Source: Pachyseris speciosa (taxonomy: Eukaryota > Cnidaria > Anthozoa > Scleractinia > Pachyseridae). Taken from it: a stretch of DNA of 64,000 nucleotides. The translations under genes were made by a program, and so were the position numbers. The stretch's first letter is position 1. Every line of letters starts with the position of its first letter. The stretch lies in contig JAEMWC010000751.1 of the NCBI GenBank assembly GCA_016490735.1, forward strand, positions 212,501 to 276,500, in the 5' to 3' direction. Below the pieces are notes generated by a model. The model saw only the letters and a program-made list of their open reading frames with translations. It did not search any database and was not told the DNA's origin. Of this stretch, positions 45,209 through 56,802 are shown in pieces.

Positions 45209-45529
45209 CTGAAAAATAAGAAACCAACCTATTAATAGTTAATCATAGTACATAATAAATATTACAAGTTTGGAAATAACGACATGGATAATTATTTGTG
45301 CGTACTCTTAAGTTCTGGTAATAGATTCTTCGCACGCCACAATAAAAGCTACAATTTTATGAAGTTTTATATTCTTTCAAAACAAAGCCATGATAGTGAA
45401 AGATAACTTGTTTGTGGTCAATGTGCATAACATCATAGGCCATATGCCAAATTGCAAGTTTGAAAGCAAAAAGGATGAAGATTATGGATCGACTGAAGGA
45501 GATCAGAAAATCCAATAACCCCTCGCCCC

Positions 45530-45690
45530 CTCGTCCAACCCTATAACTGAGTTCGTCCGAATCACGTCCATTGATGTTAGCTGCAAAATAACATCAAAGT
45601 TGAAGCACACACACTTGTGCAGTCGGATTTGCTCATTCTCCGGGATCCATTGAATAACGTTGTTATAAATAATACAAACAACAACAGAGT
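45530..45690 (-). CDS. Receptor unit 2 exon: GAIN domain, intact form
   Basis: After CTTTTAG: SVVVCIIYNNVIQWIPENEQ then IRLHKCVCFNFDVILQLTSM. It keeps the Trp that is a stop in unit 1. The 3' boundary is unresolved, as in unit 1. Similarity between the units ends about 50 bp upstream at an (AAT)n tract. Confidence 0.7.
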
Positions 45691-45737
45691 CTAAAAGGGG
45701 AAAAAAAGTAGGTGAAAAAGACATGAGTTAAGAATGA

Positions 45738-45739
<2 letters not shown>

Positions 45740-45770
<31 letters not shown>

Positions 45771-45772
45771 TA
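45740..45772. repeat. (AAT)n microsatellite at similarity breakpoint
   Basis: About 10 AAT units. Beyond it, sequence no longer matches unit 1 until the lectin 2 exon at 57985. Confidence 0.9.
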
Positions 45773-45779
45773 AATAACA

Positions 45780-48175
45780 ATATATAATTATAATAAGAAC
45801 CTTCCCAGAATCCTTTGCAGCTGGAAAATCGTCAATCCCAAATAACTTGGTCAGTTTGAGGGCAGCAAGACCCCCACGTTGTCAAGAAATAAGTCTTACC
45901 ATAAACTAATTATTGTACAAGACTAAGGGCGATGAAGTCATTGGTCACGTGACTTTGCTCACTAGTGCGTTTTCTCTCACTGTGACGAAATTATTTTGTT
46001 ATTGAAAAAGCAGTCAACGTGGTTTGAAGCACAATGGTGTGAGCCATTTCGGACTGCCCGGGTACCGAACAAAATATAAATATTAAGGGAGGTATATACA
46101 ATTTTCAAAAAGTGGGAGTCTGGGTACAAGTGCTATCTCGCGTTGCATTAAACGCGAGGAAACAAAAATTTGGATATTGGTAGATATTTTTTATGAAATA
46201 TACATTGTTATCATTTTTAATGCTGTGACGTCATCGGTCACGTGACCAGAACGGACCGAAGTTTAATATTCGCTCTAAAAGTTTACTAGAACCTTTCTCC
46301 AAAAATATTTTTAAGCGAAGTTGTAGATTGATAAATAGCGTTTTAAAAAATGGCCATGATTACTTTTTCCTAAAAAAGTGCGGCAGTAGAAAATCTAACT
46401 GAAAAGTTTGTCAGCTTCCTGCTCAACGACCATTTGAGGTAGGAATAAAAGAAAATTTTGCCTAAGGCTTGAGAGTATGCTCTTTATGATGGCGTTGTCA
46501 GTTTCTTTTAATTTCAATTGCTTTTGGCGAGGATCGATGTTTAAGATTTTTTTCAGAGGAGAGGGCCTGGAGGAAAGAACGAAAACGAGGCTATATTTTC
46601 GCGCGCTTTTTGTTCACTGCGACGCCGCGCCACAAAAGGTTAGCTAGAAAAAAAAATTCCAAGGACTGGACAACGGACTGGACTTGCATTTTCTTTAAAC
46701 GGAACTTTTGACGACTTTTTTAATTATTTTTTTTTATGGCTGCTGTCTGCTCAGGGACAATGTATACTTGAGAAGGTAAGTTGATACAGATAGTTGTTGC
46801 TGTTTGTTAAAAAGCGCGTTTGTGGTACACTTAAATGCACTTCCCACCTAAAAAGTGTTGTTTAATTCTTGAAATTATAAAACTTAACTTCGCAATGCGA
46901 ATGAAATCAAATTAATGCTAACATTAAATGAAACAATTTAAGTTGCTTAAGGCAACCGATGCAAGCTCAGTAATTTTACTAAATACGATATTTGAAGGTT
47001 AAAAACGTATCTTAAACAGTGACGGAATAAATGATTACTTTATTTTCAACCGGAACTTAAAACGTTACCTTCATTCGCACAGAAATCAAAACTTTATTTT
47101 ATACTGTCCATGAACTAAATTCCCTATTACAATTATAACAAAGTGTACAATAAAGCCATAATTCAAAGTATTGGCCTAAGAAAAATAGTTGCGCATAAAC
47201 AAATACTGGAACAGTTCGTGCTTTCAAATGGATTACCCTAATGAATTACACGATTCCGACACATAAGTTTAATTTGAGTGGCGAAACATTTTGTTGCATC
47301 TGAAAAATTACTGTACTACAAAAAACGTTTTCACAGAGGTTGTAATGCATGGGGGTTCACATAATTTAATTCAATTTTATAAAGCTAAAAATTGTATGTC
47401 AAAGATTCAGCAGAAACAGAGGAAAGTTTTAAAATCACGGCTGTTTGTGCGAGTTCGTGTACGTGCGCGCTAAACGCGGAAAGTACCTAAGCTTAATAAC
47501 TCTGAAGACGTCAAGTACTTAAGTTTATGTCAAAACCGACCAAGAACCAGTCGAAAAAAACAAAGAAAGATTAGCAAATAATTGTTTTAATAGATTTGGC
47601 AGTTTTACAAAGTGTTACGCTTCTGGTTTGTGGCACCTATTTACAATGGTAGTCTGAGGAACAACCTTTTTACAACAATGTTTAACTTATAAGCTTAAGC
47701 TTACGGTAAATTTCATTTGAATCTATTTTTTTAATTGAGGGAAAATTAAAATGTAATTTGCTATAAGAATGGGTCCAACACAGAAATCCTGAAAACCTTC
47801 TTCACAAACAAACTGACGATAAACTTGAAAACCAAATTTGAGAGTAGGCTTAACTTCTTGCCGAGCCATACAAAAGTTGGGCACATAAACAAAGACAACG
47901 CTTATCTGGCTTATCGGTTGACCGTAAGTTTTTTGAAGAAAACGACTAAATAAAAGGTCAACGGTAAATACCTTCTCCAATCGTCGAAAAGGCTACATCG
48001 GACCACTTCGTAAATCGCACATCCCTCGTCTTTAGTCATGCTCAAAGCACGGCGGGAAAATTTATGTGTTGTCGAATGCAGTCGCGGCGCGAATACAATC
48101 CCTTTCACAACGCTTTAGATACATCCAAAAAGCCGTTCATCAAGCCTTGATATAATTCTCCCCAGAGTGGCCAGT
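45780..48175. other. Unit 2-specific non-coding interval
   Basis: No supported gene. Contains GTCACGTGAC palindromes near 45945 and 46235, similar to motifs inside the MITE at 41156. A minus-strand frame at 48037 (MTKDEGCAIYEVVRCSLFDD, then a possible donor AGAAG|GTATTT) sits below a TTTTCCCGCC box and could be a first exon, but nothing downstream supports it. Confidence 0.4.
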
Positions 48176-48184
48176 TAAAAATAT

Positions 48185-48655
48185 TTTCACAGTCTAACAC
48201 ATCTTCAGATGACCTAGTCGAAGTGGCGGAAGGAGAGTGGAGTCGAACGAGGTATCGCACAGGGTTGACGTGGACGTCGTTAATCCACTGACTTGATCTA
48301 AAGTTTTTTGCTTCGGACTAGAAATTTTCCATTACTTAGTTGAATTTGAAGGCAAATCTCCCATTTTGGCGACGTTTTCAGCTTTTCACCACAGCTCTTT
48401 CACCACACAAATCTTTCACAGTATAACGCATTTTCAGGTGACCTAGTCGAAGTGGCGGAACGAGAGAGTCGAACGAGGTATCGCACAGCGTTCATGTGCT
48501 CGTTAATCTACTGACTTGGTCTAAGTTTTTATGACACAGGATGAACCAAATTTCAAAATCATTTCACCGTTTTGAATGTAGTTAAGCTTCGGACTAGAAA
48601 TTTCCCATTACTTTGTTAAACTTGACCGCAAATACCACTTTCACCACAGCTGTCG
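48185..48655. repeat. Two imperfect ~235-bp tandem copies
   Basis: 'gacctagtcgaagtggcgga', 'gtcgaacgaggtatcgcaca', 'cttcggactagaaatt' and 'tttcaccacagct' occur in the same order at about 48185-48415 and 48416-48655, with small indels. Confidence 0.8.
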
Positions 48656-48886
48656 CAAGCAAACCGTCGCTCCGTTTCAGAAGGTCGATTCACTTTCTGT
48701 GATTGGTTAAACAAACTGACGTGTGAATCGCGAGGTGTGGAGAATCTACGGTTCGATGACAAACATTGCGGGCAATGTCTTCCTTCGTAATTTTAACCAA
48801 AGAAAAAAATTGCAAAACATTTAATTTTTGGTTTATCGCGAACGAAAAAAACTGTCAGAACAAGAGCGCATAGGCGTGTTTTCAGA

Positions 48887-48890
<4 letters not shown>

Positions 48891-48969
<79 letters not shown>
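48891..48969. repeat. (CT)n microsatellite
   Basis: About 39 uninterrupted CT units. The Leu-Ser run in the plus frame is an artefact. Confidence 0.97.
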
Positions 48970-48972
<3 letters not shown>

Positions 48973-49709
48973 TTACACTTGTGATTTCTGGTATGAATGA
49001 ATTAATATGCAAAAACTAAAAAAGGTAAAAATAATAAAGAAAAATTGTCAACTATTTTCCCAAAGAAGTACAAATACACTTTCCTGGATCCAAGCCCACT
49101 CATAATAAATATCCACAAAAATATGAATACAATCTTCCGTCTGTACAACATTTAACCCCCAAAAATTTCAATACAACCATTTTTTTACATTTATTAGTAA
49201 GCTCTGGCTTGCTGGCTCAGCAACAAATAACTTTCAAAACCATGAGAAGTTAAGTGAGAGAAACAATGTCTACAAGGTCTAAATAATAAGTCAGTAGTGC
49301 ATGAATGGGTGGGGCAGGGGTTCTGAACCTTCAACTGATTGTACTTTTTTCTTCTGGTTCTACCCCTTACGTAGCAGTATCTACTTACGTCTTAACTTTG
49401 TTGCAGAGTCTAACAAAATTGCAAATTCATCTCAACTTATCATTGTTCTTACCACCTTGGGAATACCACCTTGGGAATGCCACTTTTTTGGTAGCCGCTT
49501 CAGTACACGTCTATTATTTCTATTTCTGTATTGTAACCGTTTTCTCCATTTTTACTTTGCTTCAGTGTTCCCCTGAAGAAGGTTAATCATGTCTCGCCGT
49601 AATATATGGCATTAAAAGTTACTCTTTTCGACCATCATTTTGTTTCTTTGCCTTATATCTACCTTTTTATGGGATATATAATTATATATTGTTATTTCCG
49701 GTTTCACTT

Positions 49710-49710
<1 letters not shown>

Positions 49711-49742
<32 letters not shown>

Positions 49743-49756
49743 TTAATAATAATTAT
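49711..49756. repeat. (AAT)n microsatellite
   Basis: AAT-rich tract just upstream of the retroelement fragment at 49760. Confidence 0.9.
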
Positions 49757-49759
49757 AAT

Positions 49760-50250
49760 AACTGCGCGACTTGGAAGCAGAGATGTTAAGGATGGTCTGT
49801 AATGATGTGGAAACACAGCCGGTTCTTCAGGAGGTCACTGGGGAGATGCAAAGCCCCTGATGCCCGTTCAGATATCCATGCTCGAGGATTTTGGGAGAGA
49901 CAGAGATCTGCATTCTTCGATGTTCGGGTGTGTCACCCCAATGTAGACTCTTACAGAGACTTGACTCCTAAACAGATCTACAAGAAACATGAGAACGAGA
50001 AGAAGAGGCAGTACATGGAAAGAGTAATGGAGATCGAACAGGGAACGTTCACTCCCCTAGTTTTCACGACCACAGGCGGAATGGCCAATGAATGTGTTAG
50101 GTACCACAGCAGGCTTGCGGAGCTGATCACAGAGAAGAAGGGGGAAAGTTACTCAAGCGCAATTTCCTGGATAAGAGCTAAAGGCGTTTTCGCCACCGTG
50201 CGCTCTGCGATACTATGCTAGAGAGGCTCAAGATCCAGAAGACGACAGCT
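49760..50250 (+). pseudogene. Retroelement-associated C-terminal nuclease-like domain, fragment
   Basis: Reads [20 protein letters not shown], then (after a frameshift near 49850) [53 protein letters not shown], and W-I-R ... R-S-A-I-L-C followed by a stop in place of the usual R-G-S-R continuation, which resumes after it. From memory this block follows reverse-transcriptase-like sequence in many cnidarian predicted proteins. The D-x(n)-F-F-D-V-R-V spacing looks like a PD-(D/E)XK nuclease. The parent element type is uncertain. Confidence 0.55.
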
Positions 50251-50495
50251 AGACTTTGTTGATTTAGATTTCAAAATCGAAAACTTTAGAGCCCAACCGA
50301 ATTAGTAATTTTAATATCATATATGGCATTGAGAACGCTATTTCTGTGGAACTCTAGCCAAAGCCAGAAATACTGAGCCAAGAAGTGTTTTGTTGTCTTT
50401 TATAATATAATGATTTTATAAGAAGTGCTGGGATTGGCCTAAACAACGTACCTTATAGGAGTTCAAAGCACTGTGCTTACGTGATGTGAGGACGC

Positions 50496-50820
50496 ATGGG
50501 GAAAACAATGGCGGATGAATTCCCTAATTTTTCCCTCGAGCTTTTCGAAGACTTTGAGGAAAATGATATCTATGATTTAGGCAACCTCGAAGAAAACCAG
50601 CTGTTAGCTGAGATAGATATCGATTCTGTCACCAACAGTAACACTGTCATTGTTCCGGTTAAAGAAGCTAAGAAAAAGCCAACAAACAACGAGCGAACGA
50701 GTGAAACGGAGAAGCAGAGATTTGTGAAGCTATCAAATGCCTCCATTGATAATATTATTACGAGAGCAGAGACCAAAAACACAAAAGAAATGACAAAATG
50801 GGCAGTCCGAGTTTTTGAAG
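50496..50820 (+). CDS. Crypton/DUF3504-type recombinase-like gene, exon 1
   Basis: Start MGKTMADEFPNFSLELFEDF; the second ATG (50508, ACAATGG) has the better context. An acidic N-terminus is followed by a basic stretch and then FVKLSNASIDNIITRAETKN and MTKWAVRVFE before a perfect donor, GAAG|GTAAGT. The N-T-K-x-x-T-K-W-A-V-x-V-F motif is the SAM-like DNA-binding start of the DUF3504 family (KIAA1958, ZMYM2/3/4, QRICH1), which derive from Crypton tyrosine recombinases. An inverted CCAAT box (GATTGGCC) lies at about 50433. Confidence 0.7.
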
Positions 50821-51077
50821 GTAAGTCATTATTGTTTAACTATATTATAAAAATGTAGTTTAACTATATTATAAAAATGTAGTGAAAGGGAAGCTGATCA
50901 ATTAAGAATCTATACAACGCACGCACTTAATCCTACACTGTAACAAATGAGTTTGTTTTGCTAATAGTTTTATTGAAAACAAAACAATGAAACAAACAGT
51001 TCAGCCATCATTTGTATTTTAATTCCCTTATCGTTAAGCGTCAAAAGCAAATATAAAACAGCTTTATCGTTTTTTAG

Positions 51078-51587
51078 ACTGGTGCAAAGAAAGAAACTTG
51101 ATGACAAGCCTCCACGAGATGGACAACAAATCACTTGACGGCCATCTTCGTCAGTTTTATGCCGAAGCAAGAACCAAGAACGGTGCCCCGTATTCCAAGT
51201 CATCTCTCCTTGGATTGCGAAATGCCATAGAACGATATCTGAACAACCCACCGTTGAACAGGGGAATTTCCATTACGAAGGGTCCAGATTTTCAAGCATC
51301 AAACAAGCTTCTGCAGAGCCAAATCAGAGTTAACAAGCGTGAGAACAAGGAAAACACGAAGCACAAACCTGCAATTCCTACTGCTGACCTTCAAATATTA
51401 AAAGCATCTCAAGCAATCCGGGGAGACAACCCTTGGGGCCTACTGAGAAATGTTTGGCTGCACATTACCTTGTACTGGTGCCATCGCGGACGCGAAGGAC
51501 AGCGTGAATTGTCAAAGCACAGTTTTCAATTCCTCAGAGATGACACTGGTCAAGAATATGCCTCGATGAACCACGACGAAGCTATTT
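51078..51587 (+). CDS. Crypton/DUF3504-type recombinase-like gene, exon 2
   Basis: Acceptor TTTTTTAG; phase 1 joins exon 1 as ...VFE-DWCKERNL. Then LDGHLRQFYAEARTKNGAPY, SLLGLRNAIERYLNNPP, KHKPAIPTADLQILKAS and LYWCHRGREGQRELSKHSF, ending DDTGQEYASMNHDEAI at a donor (ATTT|GTATGT) or at a stop 8 bases later. The R-G-R-E segment corresponds to the first catalytic Arg region. The H-x-x-R ... Y half of the recombinase is not seen downstream, where a convergent gene ends at 51943. Truncation, or exons missed by eye, are both possible. Confidence 0.72.
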
Positions 51588-51942
51588 GTATGTAAAATAT
51601 TTACAACAACGTGTCTCAATTAAATAAATTACAGGGTATAAACGTTCTACGCCTCTGCTCCTCTCAAACCTTCTTCGCGATCGGACAGGTAAAATTTACA
51701 CAGCATGTTGTAATACCTATGCTGTTTCTTTCACCTTTGCAAGGATTTCATGAATGTGGATTACATTAAAACATTGGAATAAACTTTTTGTCACTTGCTT
51801 TTGTGTTTCGTTACATAATGCCTCATGCACACTTACACAACTCACAACTCTATTCCACTACTTCGTTATTCCACAAATATGTCACGTAGTTTAAATATTT
51901 TGAATAGGGTTTCGCTCCAGATGAATGAATAGTTTATGAAAA

Positions 51943-52286
51943 TCAGTGGATGCAAAAATAAGCCACAAGCTTGTCACAACACTGCTTTGACAGATGCTTC
52001 TCTTTCAACATTTGGACAAATCCTTCCTTTGAAAGTAGAGCACTTCTCCTTCTGAGCAGTTCATAAGTAAACCCAGCATTCACGATTTTCTTCGCCATTG
52101 AGGATGAGATATGTTTCCGCAACTTGTAAATCAGCTGCCCTGATTGTACTCGCACAAATAGCATTGATTCAAATTTGCCTCTTTGTTGTTTGGTAGATCT
52201 AAACTCTAAGAGGTGCAGGTGGTGCTTCAGTTCGCATTCAAAAATAAGCCTCTTCAGGGCAATTGAATCATCAAGTGCTCTGTGCG
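51943..52286 (-). CDS. Exonuclease-fusion gene, last exon (Exo III motif)
   Basis: From TTTTTTCAG: AHRALDDSIALKRLIFECEL, the H-x(4)-D Exo III motif of DEDDh exonucleases, followed by a helical C-terminus (SSSMAKKIVNAGFTYELLRR) and a stop. Its start phase (1) does not fit the end phase (0) of the exon at 53276-53388, so one linking exon is missing or unrecognised. It converges on the recombinase-like gene, 356 bp apart. Confidence 0.75.
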
Positions 52287-52299
52287 CTGAAAAAATAAT

Positions 52300-53270
52300 T
52301 TAGGCAGAAGATAAGATTCACATAAGCCTGGAATGATGTATATCTTTCAGGAAATATCAAATTTCATTGTACAGTGTACATGTATACAACAAACTATTTC
52401 ATGATTACTCCCCATGTTGCAATGTAACTTCGACAATATTTACATGTAGCCATACATGCCATGTAACCTGTACCATATACCATACATACTTGCGTGGCTT
52501 CATTATTGGTCTCACTAGACTCTTGAGTTAAGTTAACTTTGAGCGAGTTTCTAGGTATAGACAAATAATTTTGCAACAAACTCAATCAGTTGATTTCAGA
52601 ACATAGTTATGTAACCAATATTAAAAACTTTGTCCAAGTGGTCTTGGCTATAGGAATCTGACTTTAATTATAAACGAAGACAGTGTCTTGCAAAATGTAT
52701 TCATTACAATATTTACCATTGTATGTCTCACTGCAATTTTCCAGTTTTTCTGAGCTGGGAGTTAAAAAATCTGAACATGCAATGTAAGAAAATTATAACC
52801 CACGCAAAGGAAATCATGCTATTTACAAATAATTATTTCTGAAACGATCACAGAATTAGTAATAAGGTGTTGAGAAAAATTTCTTATCTATTATTATTTA
52901 TTATGTTGTCGTGAAATTTTCATATTTGCAAGAATATTACATGTACACTGTAATGTAAAAAAAGTGTTTCACCAGGATATCCAAACACTGAGACATGGGT
53001 TGAAAAAACAAGCAACATCTGTTTTTTTTTTTTGTTTTTGTTTTTTTTTCTAACAGATTTGGAGATGTTTGGTACCTGAGTTTTTGATATGGCTTCTCAA
53101 ATTATTCATGAATGATTCTTGGGAAATTCAAAGTAAAAGTTTGCAAAATTTTAAGCTATTTAAGTCCAGATATCCAGACCTCTGTCACCATGTTGATTTC
53201 CTGTGTTTTTCCCTTGGGGAATTACTAATGAGTTTTGGAAGTTTATATGAACAGCTGAAGGTCACTGTTT
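52300..53270. other. Intron of exonuclease-fusion gene
   Basis: AT-rich intron. A possible small exon (minus, KLENCSETYN before ATG|GTAAAT near 52720) was considered as the missing link, but its phases do not fit both neighbours. Confidence 0.45.
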
Positions 53271-53275
53271 CTTAC

Positions 53276-53388
53276 CTGTCTAACAAATTGAAGAGTGTCA
53301 CCAAATGATACTTTTGATAACAAAGAAGCATTTACCAGCTGTTATAGCAGTGGGTAGTCATAGACAAAGCCATTATGTGCCAGGAGGA
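53276..53388 (-). pseudogene. Exonuclease-fusion exon with Exo II motif and a stop
   Basis: From AAACAG: VLLAHNGFVYDYPLL (Exo II, N-x-x-x-x-D type), then TAA (53342-53344), then QLVNASLLSKVSFGDTLQFV and RQ before CAG|GTAAGA. The phase fits the exon at 53818-53955. The single stop is the only break in this exon. Confidence 0.72.
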
Positions 53389-53817
53389 CTGTTTAAAATG
53401 AGTGTTTTAGCAATGTTGTCAAGGGTATGAAAATAAAATTGTAAAGTTGTGTACATGTATGTAAATAGTAATATTATTCACAGAGATGGAAATAATGGCC
53501 GGTGATCTGTAATTACTGGTCAAATTTGTCATCCAAAACTACAATGAAATAATATACTTTCACAAGAGGAATCTAAAACATTAATGGCCAAGGGTTTTAT
53601 GTGTGTTGTGGCTCTTAAAAGGACCGACGAACATGGAAAAATACACAATCAATGATGCAAATTCAGTTCCTCAAATGTAACAATATAATGCTGGTTGGGG
53701 GGATTGGTGTATTGGGTGAACGGAGGGCGGCGGGGGGGATGGGGGTCATTTCAATTTGTCCTTGGAAAAAATCACCTATCAATTTGTTTTCCCTTTTTTT
53801 CATCCCTGTATCCATAC

Positions 53818-53955
53818 CTGGAAAATGTTGCGTCCTTGTAGCCAGAGACACCTCCTTAATTAGACAGTTTATCCAGTTCATAAAGTCTGGAATGAGTTGC
53901 GAAAGCTTAGGCTTATTGAGAATATCTCTCTTTGAAATGCCACACTTTCTTGTAA
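53818..53955 (-). CDS. Exonuclease-fusion exon between Exo I and Exo II
   Basis: Between ATTGCAG and TTCCAG|GTATGG: TRKCGISKRDILNKPKLSQL then IPDFMNWINCLIKEVS. This corresponds to the T-G-I-x-x-x-x-L and x-F-x-x-W-x helix block that follows Exo I in RNase T-like exonucleases. Phases fit both neighbours. Confidence 0.72.
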
Positions 53956-54286
53956 CTGCAATATAAAAAGGCTCACATGACAATGTGTACAACGTAGTTC
54001 CAACAAACATTATTTCCATCTCACGTGGGAGAGGAAGGGGGAGGAGTCTTAAAAGCCAAACTTTTTTATGCAAAGTATGAAGTTTCATGTAATCTTTGGA
54101 AAACACATTTATACATTAGGTTTACTGACTGGGATTGCCAGTTTGGAAACGCCCGCTACTCATTACTGCGCATGCACATTTGCCTTACTACATGTAACTT
54201 GTTGTGATATTAAGGTGAGTCCAACATTACAATTTACTGTATCACTGCTTTCCTCAACAGAATGAAGATGCCACCAACCAACTTAC

Positions 54287-54701
54287 CAACTGGTGCAATA
54301 CTCTTTGCTGTATACACCAAGGACTGAAACTGTAGTAGACTGGCGATTTGTATATTTTCAGGTAGTGACTGAACTGCTGCTGCAAGCTCAATGATGTGGT
54401 CTGTGTAGACAGATCCACCTGTTCCTTCACTGTCGTACAGGAAAAATAATGGGGTCAGGCTATCAAGCTCTTCTTCTGAGTCACTAGTTGATGTTCCAGT
54501 GAAATGTTCCATGGAAGCAAATTCAGGCTCTTTTCCATCATCTGAAAGAACATCACCACTGTCATCATCCTCACCACTTGTTTCTTCTACAGTGACCTCT
54601 TATCGCCAGTGTACACTGCTATTGCCTTAACAGATTTTAGTGATTTCATGAACTGTTTTTCCTGTTCATGACTTTTGTGTTTTCTCTTCTTACTAGCATT
54701 C
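54287..54701 (-). pseudogene. Exonuclease-fusion exon: linker and Exo I motif, frameshifted
   Basis: Starts after CTAACAG in phase with the exon at 55302-55447: NASKKRKHKSHEQEKQFMKS. A frame change near 54600 leads into an acidic stretch (EETSGEDDDSG), then SDSEEELDSL, then PLFFLYDSEGTGGSVYTDHI and IELAAAVQSL. D-S-E-G-T-G is the D-x-E Exo I motif, followed by the usual I-I-E-L-A. Ends GTTG|GTAAGT. Confidence 0.7.
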
Positions 54702-55301
54702 CTGTTAGCCCAGAAATATAACTTGTAACATGTAACAACAACAACAACAACCATTTCATTTTGCTAGATATAAAAGATACCTTAGAGCAAAAGAAAGATA
54801 AACTTAAATAAGCAAAAAAATCTACTCAGAATAGTAAAAACTAAACGAACTGAGTAGTTACAAAAATTATTAAGCTTTAAATGGGTTGAAGGAAGAATAA
54901 GAAAAGAAAACAAAATATTTTAAAATGGTTCCCCCCCCCCCCTGAATTTGGTACCACAAAATGTTCATGTCATTTTGTTCAGTGACAAATGGCTACATGC
55001 AACTGACCTGGATACATCCTGTTACAGCAGTTTATCCATGATAGATTCTTGGTCTTGCATAGCATCATCTACGTGGTCTTTTTTTGATAAGATCAGATCA
55101 GAGCCCTTCCACTTATCTGGGTCTATTTCTGGCCCCATAGTGTGTCTTGATCTACAAATTTGGTCTCACTCACACCTCCCCTTGGTTATATGCCTAACTG
55201 ACCCTTCCCTCCCCTAAGGGCTAACAACCCATATTTTTTATTAAATTGATTTACAATTTGAATGAAAAAATTGCCACAGAAGTAAGAAGATGTTTTGTTA
55301 C

Positions 55302-55447
55302 CTCTCCTTCTGGTGCTCTGGATTTGCTCTCTGGAGTTTTGCCTTTTCATATTCATCCTGTCTGTCAATGATGTACTCAAGTGTATCAAGTGGGACTGGC
55401 ACTTTAAGAAGTTTGAACAGTAACACAATCCAAATGGGTCCAATATT
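55302..55447 (-). CDS. Exonuclease-fusion exon, middle region
   Basis: From CTGTCAG to GAGAG|GTAACA: NIGPIWIVLLFKLLKVPVPL then DTLEYIIDRQDEYEKAKLQR and ANPEHQKER. It joins upstream (...SIPHK) in phase 0 and downstream in phase 2. Function unknown; the H-K-N-x-G-P-I-W junction recurs, from memory, in similar cnidarian predicted proteins. Confidence 0.7.
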
Positions 55448-56058
55448 CTGACAGTAACAACACAATTATTAGTGTAACATTGTACATTGTATCAAGTTAG
55501 ACACATACAGTTTTCAGTATTAAGTGCAAAGTAACACATTTCATTTGCTCAAGCCAGCCTAAAATGTTCCTATACTGTTGGTTGCAGTTTCTAATAATTA
55601 CATTCATCTTGGATTGCCAGTTGTTGTTCAGGAAATGACCCAAGAGAGCAATGGAAAATGAGCCAAATATCTAACAATAACATAGGCGTTGTCCCTTGGC
55701 AATATAGTATCTGCCCATTATTCACTTGGATGCAAATTTCTTGCTTTTATCATAATAATTAACAAACATACTACATCCTTAAGGGATACATATATCTTTT
55801 TGTGTTCGCTTGGAGTCCCTTGCAGGCCTTCAATATGTTTCTGTACTCAAAGTGGTACAGTAAATATGCATTTATTTTTAATTTGTAATTTATATCAATT
55901 TTTTTTTATTTCTACTTATTGTAAAACTGAGACTTACAGGGGCTGTAATCAATGATTAAACATTATGATCCATTTTCAATTTGTAGCTATATACTGGTTT
56001 AACATCTAAAATATGCATTACTATAACTGTCAGTCATGAGAAGAAAACTTACATGTAC

Positions 56059-56340
56059 CTTGTGAGGAATTGACATGTTTGTCTTACACTGATAATGTGC
56101 TGACCCCAAATCAATTCTCTTGTTTCTGTATGAAAGAGCAATACCATGACAGCCTTCTGGGGTGTTGTTTGTTTGCCTACCATCTGCGGAAATGTATTCG
56201 TCGGCCTTTGTTGCCATGTTTTCAAGAAGTGTCTTGAAGGCATTCAGCTGATCGGGGCAGGAAAAGGCATGTTTTGTGGTGTACGGCTTCCCATCTTCCG
56301 TTTGCTTTAGAGGATAATTGTATGCATTAATATAATATTT
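56059..56340 (-). CDS. Exonuclease-fusion exon, transposase-like region
   Basis: From CATTTCCAG to CACAAG|GTACAT: KYYINAYNYPLKQTEDGKPY, CPDQLNAFKTLLENMATKAD, ISADGRQTNNTPEGCHGIAL and SYRNKRIDLGSAHYQCKTNM. The T-N-x-x-E-G-C-H and H-Y-x-C-K pattern is strongly patterned and probably structural. From memory it recalls the N-x-x-E-S region of MULE-like transposases. No catalytic claim is made. Confidence 0.65.
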
Positions 56341-56583
56341 CTGGAAATGAGTTAGAATTACATGTAGGAGTGTACTTTGCCTAGGGAAAAGGGAATTTTT
56401 TTTTACACTTTCCAAGGGTGTTTGTAATTTTTCTCAAAGTAACTGCTACTAATATATCAATTTTGATTTTATTAAGATTTAGGGAGGACGTGAACTCCCC
56501 AATCCACATTTAATACACACACCCCTCATAAATCGACTTCTCAGTTACTGAGAAGCAATTGAAAAGTTTATATTCATATTCAC

Positions 56584-56650
56584 CTTCCATACACTTACGT
56601 AGCTGACCATCCCTCTTGGAAGCCTTGTATACTTTATCAGTGAATAAAGT
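56584..56650 (-). CDS. Exonuclease-fusion small exon
   Basis: Between CTCATAG and GGAAG|GTGAAT: TLFTDKVYKASKRDGQLRKC then MEG. Phase 0 fits the exon upstream, but its 3' phase does not fit the exon at 56059-56340, so an exon between them is missing or unrecognised. Confidence 0.5.
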
Positions 56651-56802
56651 CTATGAGTAAATGATAGTGAGTAATGTTGGTAGGGTTTGTCCTATTTGTT
56701 GCCTGTTGATTTTTGTTCTCTCTCCAGGAAAGTTTCGTGTCGCATGTAATAACAGCCCATTAATAGAATATTGATAATTTTAATAAAAATTAGTATTTCT
56801 AC

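Noticed and set aside
53069..53308. 79-codon plus-strand frame
   Set aside because: Overlaps, antisense, the spliced Exo II exon and its downstream intron; no plus-strand homology.
53663..54106. 147-codon minus-strand frame as one protein
   Set aside because: Only 53818-53955 is bounded by splice sites and fits the exonuclease; the rest is intron read-through.
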